Positions 19,908 to 28,983 of a stretch of 64,000 nt of DNA are shown one piece after another. Made by a program: the position numbers and the translations under genes. A model generated the notes under the pieces. The model did not search any database and was not told the origin of the DNA. It was given only the letters and a program-made list of their open reading frames with translations. This stretch comes from Aeromonas veronii (GTDB lineage Bacteria > Pseudomonadota > Gammaproteobacteria > Enterobacterales > Aeromonadaceae): the NCBI GenBank assembly GCA_041319085.1, contig CP101033.1, positions 2,816,501 to 2,880,500 of the forward strand. Reading direction: 5' to 3'. Within the stretch, counting starts at the first letter, position 1. Each line of letters begins with the position of its first letter.

Positions 19908-20206
19908 TATCTTCTCTCCCACGCTCAGGGACTATAAGGGCCGCTCAAGGAGCAACCCCTTATGTTATGGCGGCGCACAGGGCCGACAGCATCGCGATGA
20001 TGGTAGCCACACGGGATGTGACGGCCATCGGTTATGGCGGCATAGTAAACGGCCATTGCCGCCAAGATTCAAGTCAACTTGTGCGTCACCTCATACTTTA
20101 TGGCCGTTTCAGCACCAATTGCCTCGAGATTCCCTTGAGATAACCTGCCCATCCCCGGGGATTTTTGTGATAATCCCGCCTTCAATCATAGAAAGAGGTC
20201 ATGACG
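19908..20206. other. Divergent folE/moeA regulatory region
   Basis: About 300 bases shared by two divergent genes. It holds two copies of TTATGGCGGC (near 19965 and 20033) and a small CCCCGGGG-centred inverted repeat before a T5 at about 20151-20166. No FNR box or riboswitch is recognisable. Both promoters must lie here. Confidence 0.4.
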
Positions 20207-21433
20207 ATGGGATTTGATACCAGCGGACTACTCCCCTTAAGCGATGCCCTGCAAGGGATGCTGGAACAACTCGCCTGCTGCTGCGACAGCGAGCAGCTGC
20301 CCCTGCCAGAGGCCCTTGGCCGGGTGCTGGCCAGCGACATCGCCTCCCCCCTCGCCGTGCCCCCCTTCGACAACTCCGCCATGGACGGTTACGCCGTGCG
20401 GTTGGCCGATCTCGCTGCTGGCACCCCGCTCATCATGGCGGGCAAGGCCTTTGCCGGTAAGCCCTATCAGGGCGAGTGGCCCGCTGGCCACTGCGTGCGG
20501 ATCATGACCGGCGCCCCGGTCCCCCCAGGTACCGATGCGGTGGTGATGCAGGAAGAAACGCAGGCCGACGGCGATCGGATCACTTTTCTGGCACAACCCG
20601 AACCGGGCCAGAATATCCGCCGCGCCGGCAGCGATATCGGCAAGGGCGCCTGCGTGCTGCCAGCCGGTACTCGCCTCACCCCAAGAGAGATGCCACTGCT
20701 GGCCTCCCTCGGCGTGGCCACCGTCGCGGTGCGCCGCCCACTGAAAGTGGCCATCTTCAGCACTGGTGACGAGCTCAAACCGGTCGGCACCCCGCTTGCC
20801 CACGGCGATATCTATGACTCCAACCGCTATGGCGTGCGGGCCATGCTGGCGCGTCTGGGCTGCGACTGCCTCGACCTTGGCATCATCCCGGACGATCCCG
20901 CCCAGCTACGCGCCGCCTTTATCCGCGCCGATAAAGAGGCCGATGTGCTGATCACCACCGGCGGCGTATCGGTGGGGGAAGCGGACTTCACCAAACAGTT
21001 GCTGGACGAGCTCGGCGAGATTGGCTTCTGGAAGCTCGCCATCAAACCGGGCAAGCCGTTTGCCTTTGGTCGCCTGCCCCGCGCCTGGTTCTTCGGCCTG
21101 CCGGGCAACCCGGTCTCCGCCATGGTCACCTTCGATCAGCTGGTGCAACCGGCGCTGGCCAAGCTGGCGGGTCAGCACTTCGAGCGCCCGCTCCAGCTGC
21201 AAGCCATTGCGGCCGAGCTACTCAAAAAGAGCCCCGGCCGACTCGACTTCCAGCGCGGCATTCTGAGTCAGGGGCCAAATGGCCTCGAGGTGCGCAGCAC
21301 CGGCTCGCAGGACTCCGCCGTGTTCAGCTCCCTGTCACGAGCCAACTGCTACATCGTTCTTGAACGGGAACGGGGCCGCGTCGCCGCGGGCGAGACGGTG
21401 ACCGTGGAGCCATTCGGGGGATTGCTGCTGTGA
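20207..21433 (+). CDS. moeA: Molybdopterin molybdotransferase MoeA
   Basis: Enzyme of 408 aa that inserts molybdate into adenylylated molybdopterin to give active Moco. The conserved [20 protein letters not shown], the MPT-binding FSTGDEL and [14 protein letters not shown], and GLPGNPVSA segments all match E. coli MoeA. Domains run from the linker region through the MogA-like domain (about 180-325) to the C-terminal beta barrel. Two ATGs six bases apart are possible. The second, at 20207, is preferred because GAGG lies 8 bases upstream, whereas it is only 2 bases before the first (20201). moeB follows with an overlapping GTG. Confidence 0.95.
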   Translation: MGFDTSGLLPLSDALQGMLEQLACCCDSEQLPLPEALGRVLASDIASPLAVPPFDNSAMDGYAVRLADLAAGTPLIMAGKAFAGKPYQGEWPAGHCVRIMTGAPVPPGTDAVVMQEETQADGDRITFLAQPEPGQNIRRAGSDIGKGACVLPAGTRLTPREMPLLASLGVATVAVRRPLKVAIFSTGDELKPVGTPLAHGDIYDSNRYGVRAMLARLGCDCLDLGIIPDDPAQLRAAFIRADKEADVLITTGGVSVGEADFTKQLLDELGEIGFWKLAIKPGKPFAFGRLPRAWFFGLPGNPVSAMVTFDQLVQPALAKLAGQHFERPLQLQAIAAELLKKSPGRLDFQRGILSQGPNGLEVRSTGSQDSAVFSSLSRANCYIVLERERGRVAAGETVTVEPFGGLLL

Positions 21434-22185
21434 GCGAGATCCTGAGCGACGCCGAACTGCTGCGCTACAACCGCCAGATCATCCTCAAATCCTTCGACTT
21501 CGAGGGGCAGGAGGCGCTCAAGCAGGCCAGGGTGCTGGTGATCGGCGCCGGTGGCCTTGGTTGCGCCGCCAGCCAGTATCTGGCGGTGGCCGGGGTTGGC
21601 CAGCTCACCCTGGTCGATTTCGACAAGGTGGAGCTCTCCAACCTGCAGCGTCAGGTGCTGCACAACGATGAGCGGATCGGCCACCACAAGGTGGACTCTG
21701 CCGCCCGGTCACTGCGCGCCCTCAACCCCTGGCTCAACGTGGAGACCCACGCTGCCGTTGCCGACGAGGCGCTGCTCGATAGCCTGCTGCCACGGCATCA
21801 GCTGGTACTCGACTGCACCGACAATCTGGCCATTCGCAACATGCTGAATCAAAAGGCTCGCCAGCATGGCGTGCCACTGGTCAGCGGCGCCGCCATCCGG
21901 CTGGAGGGGCAGCTCTGCAGCTTCACCTGGCAGGAAGATGAGCCCTGCTACGCCTGCCTCAGCGCCCTGTTTGGCGAGCAGGCCCTCACCTGCGTCGAGG
22001 CGGGGGTACTCGCCCCCGTGGTGGGATTGGTGGGCAGCCTGCAAGCACTGGAAGCCATCAAGCTCCTAGCAGGTATGGGCAAAAGCTACAGCGGCCGCCT
22101 GCTGATGATCGACGGCCTGAGCGGCACCTTCCGCGAGATGAAGCTGCCCAAACGCCCCGACTGTCCGGTCTGCTCCCATCCTTAA
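21430..22185 (+). CDS. moeB: Molybdopterin-synthase adenylyltransferase MoeB
   Basis: ThiF/E1-like enzyme of 251 aa that adenylates the C-terminal glycine of MoaD so that it can be sulfurated. The nucleotide-binding [14 protein letters not shown], the catalytic Asp in DCTDN, and the zinc-binding cysteine pairs CYAC and CPVC are intact. It starts with GTG inside the moeA stop codon (GTGA), indicating translational coupling. There is no rhodanese domain, as in E. coli MoeB. Its partner MoaD is encoded about 4.5 kb away on the opposite strand. A terminator follows at 22203. Confidence 0.95.
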   Translation: MSEILSDAELLRYNRQIILKSFDFEGQEALKQARVLVIGAGGLGCAASQYLAVAGVGQLTLVDFDKVELSNLQRQVLHNDERIGHHKVDSAARSLRALNPWLNVETHAAVADEALLDSLLPRHQLVLDCTDNLAIRNMLNQKARQHGVPLVSGAAIRLEGQLCSFTWQEDEPCYACLSALFGEQALTCVEAGVLAPVVGLVGSLQALEAIKLLAGMGKSYSGRLLMIDGLSGTFREMKLPKRPDCPVCSHP

Positions 22186-22202
22186 ACCCGCGCGATACCC
22201 AC

Positions 22203-22234
22203 AAAAAAGCCGAACCCTGTGGTTCGGCTTTTTT
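22203..22234. terminator. Bidirectional terminator after moeB
   Basis: A 14-bp perfect stem (22203-22216 with 22221-22234) with A6/T6 ends and a CTGT loop, between the convergent moeB and hydrolase genes. Confidence 0.95.
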
Positions 22235-22251
22235 GTATCCCGGACCCACAT

Positions 22252-23028
22252 TCAGTGGGTGGAGAGGATCCGCTGCAGCAGGTGGTTAAAGCCCGAGGGA
22301 TCTTCCGCGGGCCAGGCGTGGTGGCCGTTGGGTGTGTGGATGGTGGCGTTGGGCAGGGCGGCAAACTGCTCTACCCGTTTGGCCAGCGGCAGGTAGTCGT
22401 GACTGGTGGAAATGATGGCCACCGGCTGCCAGATGGTGCCGAGCCGGGCGCGTACCGACCAGCCGGGTAACGCCTCCAGCAGCGCCTTGTAGGTTTTCTT
22501 TTTATTGCGCACGAAACGCAGCCGGAAGGTGTGACGCACCTGCGCAAGATCCGGGCCCGGGAAGAGCTCGCGTCCCAGCCACCAGGCGAGCGGGCGCATG
22601 CCAAACCAGCGCAGCCACTTGAGGCGCTGGGCGTAACGCTCCTGCTCTTTGGGGGTCTCCAGCAGAAACTCGCTAAAACCGTTGACCAGCACCAGCCCCT
22701 GCACCTTGTGGGGCAGTTGCAGCGCCAGCTCCAGCGCCACCATGGCCCCGAGCGACAATCCCACGACCCAGGCGGGCTCGGGCTGCTCGTCGAGCCAGTT
22801 CACCACATCGGCTGCCAGGGTCGCCACATCGAACGGCCCCTCCTGCATGCTCTGGCCGTGGCCGCGCAGATCCAGTGCCACCACCCGGTAGTGTTCGGAA
22901 AACCGTTCGATCTGCGCCTGCCAGTCGAGGCTGGAGGAGCCCAACCCATGCAGCAGCAACAGCAAGGGGCCCTCCCCCGCGCTGCGCAGGGCAAGACCGT
23001 TGAATTTCATCACCTGATTGCGGCGCAT
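22252..23028 (-). CDS. Alpha/beta-fold hydrolase
   Basis: A 258-aa serine hydrolase of the alpha/beta family. HGLGSSSLDW forms the oxyanion strand and GLSLGAM is the nucleophile elbow (Ser about residue 94). A late TSHDY supplies the probable acid and GHHAWPAE the catalytic His. A lid-like insertion (about 125-190) rich in Arg/Trp suggests a hydrophobic acyl substrate. BioH-like and other esterases share this layout, so the reaction is not assigned. ATG 23028 has GAGAGG upstream at slightly long spacing; ATG 23010 is an alternative. It converges with moeB and is separated from modC by about 90 bases. Confidence 0.75.
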   Translation of the reverse strand: MRRNQVMKFNGLALRSAGEGPLLLLLHGLGSSSLDWQAQIERFSEHYRVVALDLRGHGQSMQEGPFDVATLAADVVNWLDEQPEPAWVVGLSLGAMVALELALQLPHKVQGLVLVNGFSEFLLETPKEQERYAQRLKWLRWFGMRPLAWWLGRELFPGPDLAQVRHTFRLRFVRNKKKTYKALLEALPGWSVRARLGTIWQPVAIISTSHDYLPLAKRVEQFAALPNATIHTPNGHHAWPAEDPSGFNHLLQRILSTH

Positions 23029-23119
23029 CAGTGTATTGCCTCTCGACTCATCACCTGAATCATCTCTTGTTGTTATGTCGCCCGTGGCCATCCTGCCACG
23101 TTATCAGCACGGCGCCCAA

Positions 23120-24220
23120 TCAGCCTTCGCTGACCAGACTCACCGCCTTGATATAAGCGTAGATCTGCTGCTCCGGTGCCAGCGCCAGGCGCCTGGCGGA
23201 GCGGCTGGTGATCCGGGCCAGCAGTATCTGCTCACCCAGCGCCAACTGCAACAGGGTCTGGCCGGGGCGCACCTCGCGCACCGCCAGCAAGCGAGTGACG
23301 AGACAGTTGGAGAGACTGGAGTGCTCGATGGGGGCGGTAGCGATCACTACATCGCGCCCCGCCACCTTGATCTGCAAGGGGCCGCTCTCATCCGGCACAT
23401 GGGTCATGGTAACCCGCAACTGCTGCTCGCCAAGCTGCAGGGTCGCCATCTGCTCGTCATCATCGTAGTGAGAGAGGGTCGCATCCAGCATCACCCCGGC
23501 ATCGTCACGGCTGGCGAGTGACAGGTCGGTACGGGCGAAGATCTCGCTCGGCCGCCCTTGCGCCTCCACCCTGCCACTTTCCAGCAGCACCAGCTGATCG
23601 CAGAGCAGGCTCACCTCCTCCATCGCGTGGCTGACGAAGATCATCGGGATGCCGCTCTCCTGCTGCAAGCCTTTGAGCACATGGGCCTGATGGATGCGGC
23701 TGCGTCGATCGAGCGCCGAGAAAGGCTCATCGAGCAGCAGCAGATCAGGCTCGGCCAGCAGCGCCCGCCCCAATGCCACCCGCTGGCGTTGACCGCCAGA
23801 TAGGGCATGGGCAGGTTGCCCCAGCAGATCGGCAAAACCGAGCCGAGCCGCCAGCGCTTCGGGCTGCCAGCGCCCTCGCCCCTTGCGGGCCGCCAGTTGC
23901 AGATTGCCGAGCACCGTCAGATGGGGGAAGAGCCGCGAGTCCTGAAACACCAGTCCGATCCGGCGCGCTTCGGGCAGAAGTTGAGCATACTCCCGATCGC
24001 GCCACAACAAGCGATCCCCGCTTTGGCGATCGAGCCCGGCGATGATGCGCAGCAGGGTGCTCTTGCCGCAGCCGGAGGGGCCGAACAGGCCGAGGATCCC
24101 CCCCAGCTCGAGGGCCAGTGCGCAATCGAGGGTAAAGGGGCCAAACTCACGCCGGGCATGGAGGCTCAAGGCATGGCGGTGCGGCACGTTCACAGGCGGC
24201 ATAGTGGCGGGCTGGTTCAT
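23120..24220 (-). CDS. modC: Molybdate ABC transporter ATP-binding protein ModC
   Basis: ATPase subunit (366 aa) of the ModABC molybdate importer. Walker A GPSGCGKST (about residue 48), signature LSGGQRQRV (about 140), Walker B LLLLDEPFSALD (about 160) and the H-loop VSHAMEE are intact. The C-terminal 90 residues form the Mop/TOBE domain that binds oxyanion and can inhibit transport. The start overlaps the modB stop by ATGA. As the last gene of the moa-mod run it ends the molybdenum block on this strand. Confidence 0.95.
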   Translation of the reverse strand: MNQPATMPPVNVPHRHALSLHARREFGPFTLDCALALELGGILGLFGPSGCGKSTLLRIIAGLDRQSGDRLLWRDREYAQLLPEARRIGLVFQDSRLFPHLTVLGNLQLAARKGRGRWQPEALAARLGFADLLGQPAHALSGGQRQRVALGRALLAEPDLLLLDEPFSALDRRSRIHQAHVLKGLQQESGIPMIFVSHAMEEVSLLCDQLVLLESGRVEAQGRPSEIFARTDLSLASRDDAGVMLDATLSHYDDDEQMATLQLGEQQLRVTMTHVPDESGPLQIKVAGRDVVIATAPIEHSSLSNCLVTRLLAVREVRPGQTLLQLALGEQILLARITSRSARRLALAPEQQIYAYIKAVSLVSEG

Positions 24221-24897
24221 CCAAACACTCTCCGCTGTCTGCGCTGCAGCACACCATAGACCAGCACCAGCATCACCAGCGAGAAGACCATCAAGCCGCC
24301 TGCCAGAATATGGGCGTTCTGGTAATCCATCGCCTCTACATGATCAAACAGGGCAATCGAAAGCACCTGGGTCTCGCCGGGGATATTGCCGCCAATCATC
24401 AGCACCACGCCAAACTCCCCCAGGGTGTGGGCAAAGCCCAGCGCTGCCGCCATCACGAAGCTGGGCAGGGTCATCGGCAAGATGATGTGGAAGAAGCGCT
24501 CCAGCGGGCCGAGCCCCAGGGTCGCAGCAGCTTCCAGCTCCTTGTTGCCCATGTTGACGAAGGCGGAGGTGAGCGGCTGCACCACGAACGGCAGCGAATA
24601 GAGGATGGAGGCAAACAGCAGGCCGAGAAAGCTGAAGGCGAGCGGGGCGCCAAAGGTGTCGCGCCACCAGGCGCCAAAACCATATTCGGGGGAAAAGGCG
24701 AGCAGCAGATAAAAACCCAGTACCGTGGGAGGCAGCACCAACGGCAGTGCCACCAGCGCCTCCACCAGCGGCCGCAGCCGGTTCTGACTGCGCGACAGCC
24801 ACCAGGCGAGCGGCGGTGCCAGCAACAGCAAAATCGCTGTGGTGCAGGCCGCAAGCTTCAGGGTGAGCCAGACCGCCAGCAGATCCCCTTCACTCAT
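24217..24897 (-). CDS. modB: Molybdate ABC transporter permease ModB
   Basis: Inner-membrane permease of 226 aa with five to six hydrophobic helices. The EAA loop, AAATLGLGPLERFFHIILPM (about residues 142-161), which docks on ModC, is intact, as is the LPLVLPPTVLGFYLL segment typical of ModB. It imports molybdate delivered by ModA. It overlaps modC by four bases and follows modA after a 111-base gap that contains an imperfect hairpin. Confidence 0.95.
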   Translation of the reverse strand: MSEGDLLAVWLTLKLAACTTAILLLLAPPLAWWLSRSQNRLRPLVEALVALPLVLPPTVLGFYLLLAFSPEYGFGAWWRDTFGAPLAFSFLGLLFASILYSLPFVVQPLTSAFVNMGNKELEAAATLGLGPLERFFHIILPMTLPSFVMAAALGFAHTLGEFGVVLMIGGNIPGETQVLSIALFDHVEAMDYQNAHILAGGLMVFSLVMLVLVYGVLQRRQRRVFG

Positions 24898-24956
24898 TGC
24901 CGACCTCCCGGTTGATAAGTGCCCCCAACGGCATGGTCTCCATCCTTATTGCAAAG

Positions 24957-24984
24957 AGTGGCCGACCCGAAGGCCGACCACTCA
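24957..24984. repeat. Imperfect hairpin between modA and modB
   Basis: GAGTGG (24957-24962) pairs with CCACTC (24979-24984), with a partly paired GC-rich interior. It lies inside the operon, so it may act as an mRNA-stability element or partial attenuator that keeps modA mRNA above modBC. That role is inferred. Confidence 0.35.
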
Positions 24985-25008
24985 GGGTATCGCATCAGCC
25001 CCATCCCC

Positions 25009-25737
25009 TTATTGGGGCAAGGCATAACCAGCTGCCTTAATCTGCGCCTGACCCGGCCCCTTGAGCCAGGCCACCAGCGCCTCGACCGCGGCGCCTTTCT
25101 TCAATACCAGCCCCTGCTGCTCGATGGGGGGATAGAAGCTCGCAGGCACTGCCCAGGCTTCACCAGTCTTGCCCGCTTCCACCAGATTGGCCCAGGCGAC
25201 AAAGCCCAGCTCGGCATTGCCGGTGTCGACAAATTGCCAGGTCTGGCCGATGTTGGCGCCGGTCAGCAACCGGTACTGCTTGGGATCGATCTTGAGATGG
25301 GTGAGGGTCGCCATGGCGGCAGCACCATAGGGTGCGGTACGGGCATTGGCGATGGCAAGGTTGCCTTTCCAACTGCGCAGGGTCGCCTCGTCAGGGGCCG
25401 GCCCCCCTTTCTTCCACAGCCCCAGCTGGCCGATGGCGTAGGTGAAGCGATCGCTCCCCTTGCCCTCTTTTTCCAGCTTCTCGGGGGTCGCCGCATCGGC
25501 AGAGAGGAAGAGATCGAACGGTGCGCCGTGACTGATCTGGGTGTAGAGCACTCCGGTGGCGGCAGACGAGATGGCCAGGGTGTGGCCGGTCTTGGCGGTG
25601 AACTCCTTGCCGATACGATCTATGGTGCCCTTGAAGTTGGCCGCCACGGCCACTTTCACTTCATCGGCCTGAACGGCACCGGTATGCAAGGTGGCGGCGC
25701 AGATGCCTGCGATAACAACAGATAACAGCGGTTTCAT
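25009..25737 (-). CDS. modA: Periplasmic molybdate-binding protein ModA
   Basis: Substrate-binding protein of 242 aa with a Sec signal peptide (residues 1-24, cleavage after VQA). It binds molybdate or tungstate in the periplasm. Typical ModA segments are VAVAANF near the start of the mature protein, ISSAATGVLYTQI with the oxyanion-binding Ser, IANARTAPYGAAA (about 114) and a late NAELGFVAWA. The ATG follows AGGAG. It lies 87 bases downstream of moaE on the same strand, so the mod genes may be co-transcribed with moaBCDE. No ModE palindrome is recognisable in the short gap. Confidence 0.95.
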   Translation of the reverse strand: MKPLLSVVIAGICAATLHTGAVQADEVKVAVAANFKGTIDRIGKEFTAKTGHTLAISSAATGVLYTQISHGAPFDLFLSADAATPEKLEKEGKGSDRFTYAIGQLGLWKKGGPAPDEATLRSWKGNLAIANARTAPYGAAAMATLTHLKIDPKQYRLLTGANIGQTWQFVDTGNAELGFVAWANLVEAGKTGEAWAVPASFYPPIEQQGLVLKKGAAVEALVAWLKGPGQAQIKAAGYALPQ

Positions 25738-25824
25738 TCCCTTTCTCCTGATGGGGCCCGCACATCCGCGCCCCTTGACGGGGCCGTGGTTCCCGTTGAA
25801 CCTGCGCCCCTCGTGATGAACAGG

Positions 25825-26298
25825 TCAGGCTTGCCAGCGGGCAGCGGCGGCGTTATCGCTCTCCTTGGCCTCGACCCAGCGTTGCACACCCTCGGCGGTC
25901 AGCTCTTTTTTCCAGAACGGCGCCCGGGTTTTCAAGAAATCCATGATGAAGTGACAGGCATCAAAGGCGGCGTTGCGGTGGGCACTGCTCACCGCCACCA
26001 GCACGATCTGATCGCCAAGCCACAACTCGCCGATACGATGAATGAGGGTACACTCCTGCAGCGGCCAGCGGCGACGGGCCTCCTGCACGATATCGGCCAG
26101 CGCCTTCTCGGTCATTCCGGGGTAGTGCTCGAGGGCCAGCCCCTTCACCTCCTCCCCCTGATTGAAGTCGCGCACCTTGCCAACGAAGGTGACGATAGCG
26201 CCACTGTCTGGGCGGGTGGCGAGGCGGGCATATTCGTCCGCCAGCGAGAAATCCTCCCGCTGCACCACAATGCGATCTGTGATGGCTACGTCGTTCAT
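25825..26298 (-). CDS. moaE: Molybdopterin synthase large subunit MoaE
   Basis: Catalytic subunit (157 aa) of molybdopterin synthase. It converts cyclic pyranopterin monophosphate to molybdopterin using the thiocarboxylate of MoaD. The conserved GAIVTFVGKVRDFN, LEHYPGM, HRIGEL and the FIMDFLKTRAPFWKKE segment with its catalytic Lys residues are present. Its ribosome site GGAGG lies inside the terminal codons of the mini-MoaD frame just upstream, which is unusual (see 26302-26397). Confidence 0.95.
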   Translation of the reverse strand: MNDVAITDRIVVQREDFSLADEYARLATRPDSGAIVTFVGKVRDFNQGEEVKGLALEHYPGMTEKALADIVQEARRRWPLQECTLIHRIGELWLGDQIVLVAVSSAHRNAAFDACHFIMDFLKTRAPFWKKELTAEGVQRWVEAKESDNAAAARWQA

Positions 26299-26301
26299 GG
26301 C

Positions 26302-26397
26302 TCAGCCTCCGGTCGTTACTGGAGAGAAAGGAAAGAAGGCCACTTCGTCACCACCGCACAGCTCAGTGGTGCGATCCACGGTCATTATCTCGCTCAT
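26302..26397 (-). CDS. 31-codon MoaD-tail-like open frame between moaD and moaE
   Basis: After moaD and before moaE there is an intact frame of 31 codons with an ATG (26397) preceded by GGAGGTTAAG, which is itself the end of moaD. Its last half reads GDEVAFFP, then PVTTGG and stop, a copy of the MoaD C terminus [13 protein letters not shown] including the terminal Gly-Gly that MoeB adenylates. The five codon differences within GDEVAFFP are all synonymous. The stop is three bases from the moaE ATG. It is either a remnant of a duplicated or replaced moaD kept because it carries the moaE ribosome site, or a translated mini-protein. The first 14 residues resemble nothing known. Confidence 0.5.
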   Translation of the reverse strand: MSEIMTVDRTTELCGGDEVAFFPFSPVTTGG

Positions 26398-26399
26398 CC

Positions 26400-26645
26400 T
26401 TAACCTCCGGTCACCGGCGGGAAGAAGGCCACCTCATCGCCATCGTTGATGGGGGTATCGAGGGGCACCAGGGTCTGGTTGACCGCCACCAGCAGTTTGC
26501 CAGCTTCAAGCGCCAACGCCCACTTGTCGCCGCGCTCACAGAGCGCTGCGCGCAGTTGTTCGGCGGTGGCGTAGTCGCACGGTAGGCTCAGCTCATCGCA
26601 GGCAACCAGCTCTCTTACTTGCGCAAAAAACAGTACCTTGATCAT
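26400..26645 (-). CDS. moaD: Molybdopterin synthase sulfur carrier MoaD
   Basis: Ubiquitin-like sulfur carrier of 81 aa ending in PVTGG. Its terminal Gly becomes a thiocarboxylate after activation by MoeB and donates sulfur in the MoaE active site. The beta-grasp pattern and the [13 protein letters not shown] tail are canonical. The ATG overlaps the moaC stop (ATGA). Downstream, instead of the usual direct junction with moaE, about 100 bases contain a second MoaD-like tail. Confidence 0.95.
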   Translation of the reverse strand: MIKVLFFAQVRELVACDELSLPCDYATAEQLRAALCERGDKWALALEAGKLLVAVNQTLVPLDTPINDGDEVAFFPPVTGG

Positions 26646-27166
26646 GCTTGCTCCCCACTATTTGACCCCAGCTGAAAATGGCCGGACTTGCCGCCCTTTT
26701 TCTCGACCAGTCGCACCTGCTCGATCACCATGTCCTTTTGCACCGCCTTGCACATGTCGTAGATGGTCAGCGCTGCAACCGACGCGGCGGTCAGCGCCTC
26801 CATCTCGACACCAGTCTTGCCTGATAGCTTGCAGAGAGTACGGATATGCACCTTGTGCTGCTCGGGCAGCGGCACTATCTCCACCTCGACTTTGGTCAAG
26901 GCCAGCGGATGGCAGAGGGGGATAAGATCGGAGGTCTTCTTGGCGGCCATGATGCCGGCGATACGGGCGGTGGCAAACACGTCACCCTTGTGGTGCTGGC
27001 CGCTCAGGATCAGCGCCAGCGTCTCGGGGGCCATGGCAACAAACGCCTCGGCACGGGCTTCGCGCTCGGTCACCAGCTTGTCGGTCACATCCACCATATG
27101 GGCTTCGCCACTCTGGTTCAGATGCGTCAGGTTGGGCTGGGTCTGCTTGGGATCGGTCTGGTTCAT
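26642..27166 (-). CDS. moaC: Cyclic pyranopterin monophosphate synthase MoaC
   Basis: Enzyme of 174 aa that works with MoaA to turn GTP into cyclic pyranopterin monophosphate. MoaC signatures are clear: [41 protein letters not shown] and [20 protein letters not shown]. The N terminus is about 12 residues longer than in E. coli (Gln/Asn/Thr-rich). A later start is possible, but the ATG at 27166 is kept because it gives the short gap (9 bases) to moaB. Its partner moaA lies about 7 kb upstream, beyond the nap operon, and is frameshifted in this sequence. Confidence 0.94.
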   Translation of the reverse strand: MNQTDPKQTQPNLTHLNQSGEAHMVDVTDKLVTEREARAEAFVAMAPETLALILSGQHHKGDVFATARIAGIMAAKKTSDLIPLCHPLALTKVEVEIVPLPEQHKVHIRTLCKLSGKTGVEMEALTAASVAALTIYDMCKAVQKDMVIEQVRLVEKKGGKSGHFQLGSNSGEQA

Positions 27167-27175
27167 CGTTGGCCC

Positions 27176-27682
27176 TCAGAGGTGGGAGACAAAGTTGCAC
27201 GGCTTGGTGCGGGCATCGAGCTGATCGCGGATCAGTTGCTCCCAGCCCAGCTGGCAGGCGCCGGTGGAGCCGGGCAGGCAGCAGATTAGAGTGCGATTGG
27301 CGAGTCCCGCCAGCGCACGGCTCTGCATGGCGGAGCCTTTAATCTCGGCAAAAGAGAGCTGACGGAACATCTCGCCAAAGCCCTGTACGGTGCGCTCGAA
27401 CAGCACACCGACCGCTTCCGGTACCCGGTTTTGTTCATTGAAGCCAGTGCCGCCATTGATCAGCACCACCTGCACCCCTTCATCGGCGATCCACTCGCTC
27501 ACCCGCGCCCGGATGCGAAACAGGTTGTCCGGGCAGAGCGCCCGATCGGCCAGCTGATGGCCCGCATCGGTGAGGGCCGAGACCAGATAGTCACCCGAGC
27601 TGTCATCGGCGGCGGTGCGGCTGTCGGAGACCGTCAGCACAGCGATCTTGAGGGGAATAAATGCGTTTTTTTTCTGTCCCAT
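27176..27682 (-). CDS. moaB: Molybdenum cofactor biosynthesis protein MoaB
   Basis: A 168-aa MogA/MoaB-fold protein. The family binds molybdopterin and, in some members, adenylates it with MgATP before molybdate insertion. VLTVSDSRT, the GGTGFN loop and LPGSTGA correspond to the molybdopterin-binding site, and the C-terminal LDARTKPCNFVSHL is characteristic of MoaB rather than Mog. AAGGAG precedes the ATG. The 240 bases upstream hold a modest stem-loop but nothing that could be matched to a Moco riboswitch. Confidence 0.92.
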   Translation of the reverse strand: MGQKKNAFIPLKIAVLTVSDSRTAADDSSGDYLVSALTDAGHQLADRALCPDNLFRIRARVSEWIADEGVQVVLINGGTGFNEQNRVPEAVGVLFERTVQGFGEMFRQLSFAEIKGSAMQSRALAGLANRTLICCLPGSTGACQLGWEQLIRDQLDARTKPCNFVSHL

Positions 27683-27890
27683 CGGGCAGCTCCTTGTGGC
27701 TATGGACCGTCAACGAGGCAGGAAGATAAGGGGTATGAGAGGCCAGCTGTCAGGGCTCAGAAACTGACGCGGACAGGTGTGACCAACTTGCTCAAGCGTG
27801 TGACGGCGGGCTGATTCTATCAAAGGTTTCACGAGATATGGGATTTAAAAGACAAACATCTCAATGCTTGTCCCAGATATGAACAAAAGC

Positions 27891-27910
27891 AGGCCGGGGT
27901 AACCCGGCCT
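27891..27910 (-). terminator. Terminator of the nap operon
   Basis: An 8-bp stem (27891-27898 with 27903-27910). On the minus strand it is followed by GCTTTTGTTC, 13 bases beyond the napC stop. It separates nap from the moaB promoter region. Confidence 0.8.
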
Positions 27911-27922
27911 GTCGTCGCAGGA

Positions 27923-28516
27923 TCAGAACCCTTTAACCCCGGTCATGTCGGGCAGCTGGTGAGCAATCCCCTTGTGACAGTCGATGCAGGTGCCCTGCCC
28001 CTCCTTGCCGAGGTTGGCCGAGTGCATCTTGGCGGCGCGCTGCCCCTGCAGGGAGAAGTCCATGTACTCGAAGTTGTGGCAGTTGCGGCACTCACGCGAA
28101 TCGGTCTCTTTCATTCGCTGCCACTCCCGCTCCGCCATCTCGCGCCGGTGCGATTCGAACTTCTCGCGGGTATCCACCTTGCCGGTGATCATACCCCACA
28201 GCTCCTTGGAAGCCTGCACCTTGCGGATGATCTTGTAGGTCCACTCGTGCGGCACGTGGCAATCCGGGCAGCTGGCCCGCACGCCGGAGCGGTTGGCGTA
28301 GTGGATGGTGTCTCGGTACTCCATGAAGACGTTGTCCTTCATCTCGTGACAGCTGGTACAGAACTTCTCGGTGTTGGAGGCCTCCATGGCGGTGTTGAAG
28401 CCACCCCAGAAAATCACGCCGCCGAAAAAGCCCATCAGCAGGATGACCCAGAGGGCCGCCCTGGACGGAGACTTGAAGGTGGTCCACAGACGCTGGATAA
28501 AGCCGGGTAATTTCAT
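27923..28516 (-). CDS. napC: Membrane tetraheme cytochrome c NapC
   Basis: Quinol dehydrogenase of 197 aa anchored by one N-terminal helix (about residues 20-42). It passes electrons from menaquinol or ubiquinol to NapB/NapA in the periplasm. Four heme motifs CTSCH, CPDCH, CRNCH and CIDCH are present, with Met/His ligands typical of the NapC/NirT family ([11 protein letters not shown]). It is the last gene of napFDAGHBC, 11 bases after napB, and a terminator follows. Confidence 0.96.
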   Translation of the reverse strand: MKLPGFIQRLWTTFKSPSRAALWVILLMGFFGGVIFWGGFNTAMEASNTEKFCTSCHEMKDNVFMEYRDTIHYANRSGVRASCPDCHVPHEWTYKIIRKVQASKELWGMITGKVDTREKFESHRREMAEREWQRMKETDSRECRNCHNFEYMDFSLQGQRAAKMHSANLGKEGQGTCIDCHKGIAHQLPDMTGVKGF

Positions 28517-28527
28517 CTATGGATTCC

Positions 28528-28983
28528 TCAGTTCAGCGCTTCAACCGGTTTAAAGGTATTTTCCACCAGCGGCTTGGCATCCGCTTGCGGCACATGGCAC
28601 TGCAGGCAGAAGTAGCGACGGGGGGAGACTTCACCCAAGGTCAGGCCGTCGCGGGTCTCGAAGTGAGTCGGACTGATCTTGGGGGCCTTCATGGCACTGG
28701 CATTCTTGAAGCTGTGGCAGGCCAGGCACTTGTTGACCTTGGTATCCACCTCGTAGTTGCGAATGTCGTGGGGGATCAGCGGCGGCTGATGCATGTACTG
28801 GCGATCATAGGGCGCGCCATCCTTGCGGAAATTTTTCAGCGGCGCAGCGGTGTCTTCGATCACCAGATCGGTGGCACCACGCTCGGACTTGAGGCCACCG
28901 GTACTGTTGGTGATCTCGGGGGCGGCGGCCATCAAGGATCCCGCCATCAGGCAGGCCAGCATTGCTCCAATCAGCTTTTTCAT
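28528..28983 (-). CDS. napB: Periplasmic diheme cytochrome c NapB
   Basis: Small subunit (151 aa) of the periplasmic nitrate reductase. It has a Sec signal peptide of about 20 residues (cleavage after LMAA or nearby) and two heme motifs CLACH and CLQCH with conserved upstream histidines (YMHQPPLIPH). It relays electrons from NapC or NapGH to the NapA catalytic subunit. The ATG overlaps the napH stop by one base (TAATG). Confidence 0.95.
   Translation of the reverse strand: MKKLIGAMLACLMAGSLMAAAPEITNSTGGLKSERGATDLVIEDTAAPLKNFRKDGAPYDRQYMHQPPLIPHDIRNYEVDTKVNKCLACHSFKNASAMKAPKISPTHFETRDGLTLGEVSPRRYFCLQCHVPQADAKPLVENTFKPVEALN

Noticed and set aside
27683..27922. Possible Moco riboswitch upstream of moaB
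   Set aside because: Only a modest stem-loop (near 27748-27770) is present and the conserved CUCCGAGC-type block is absent.
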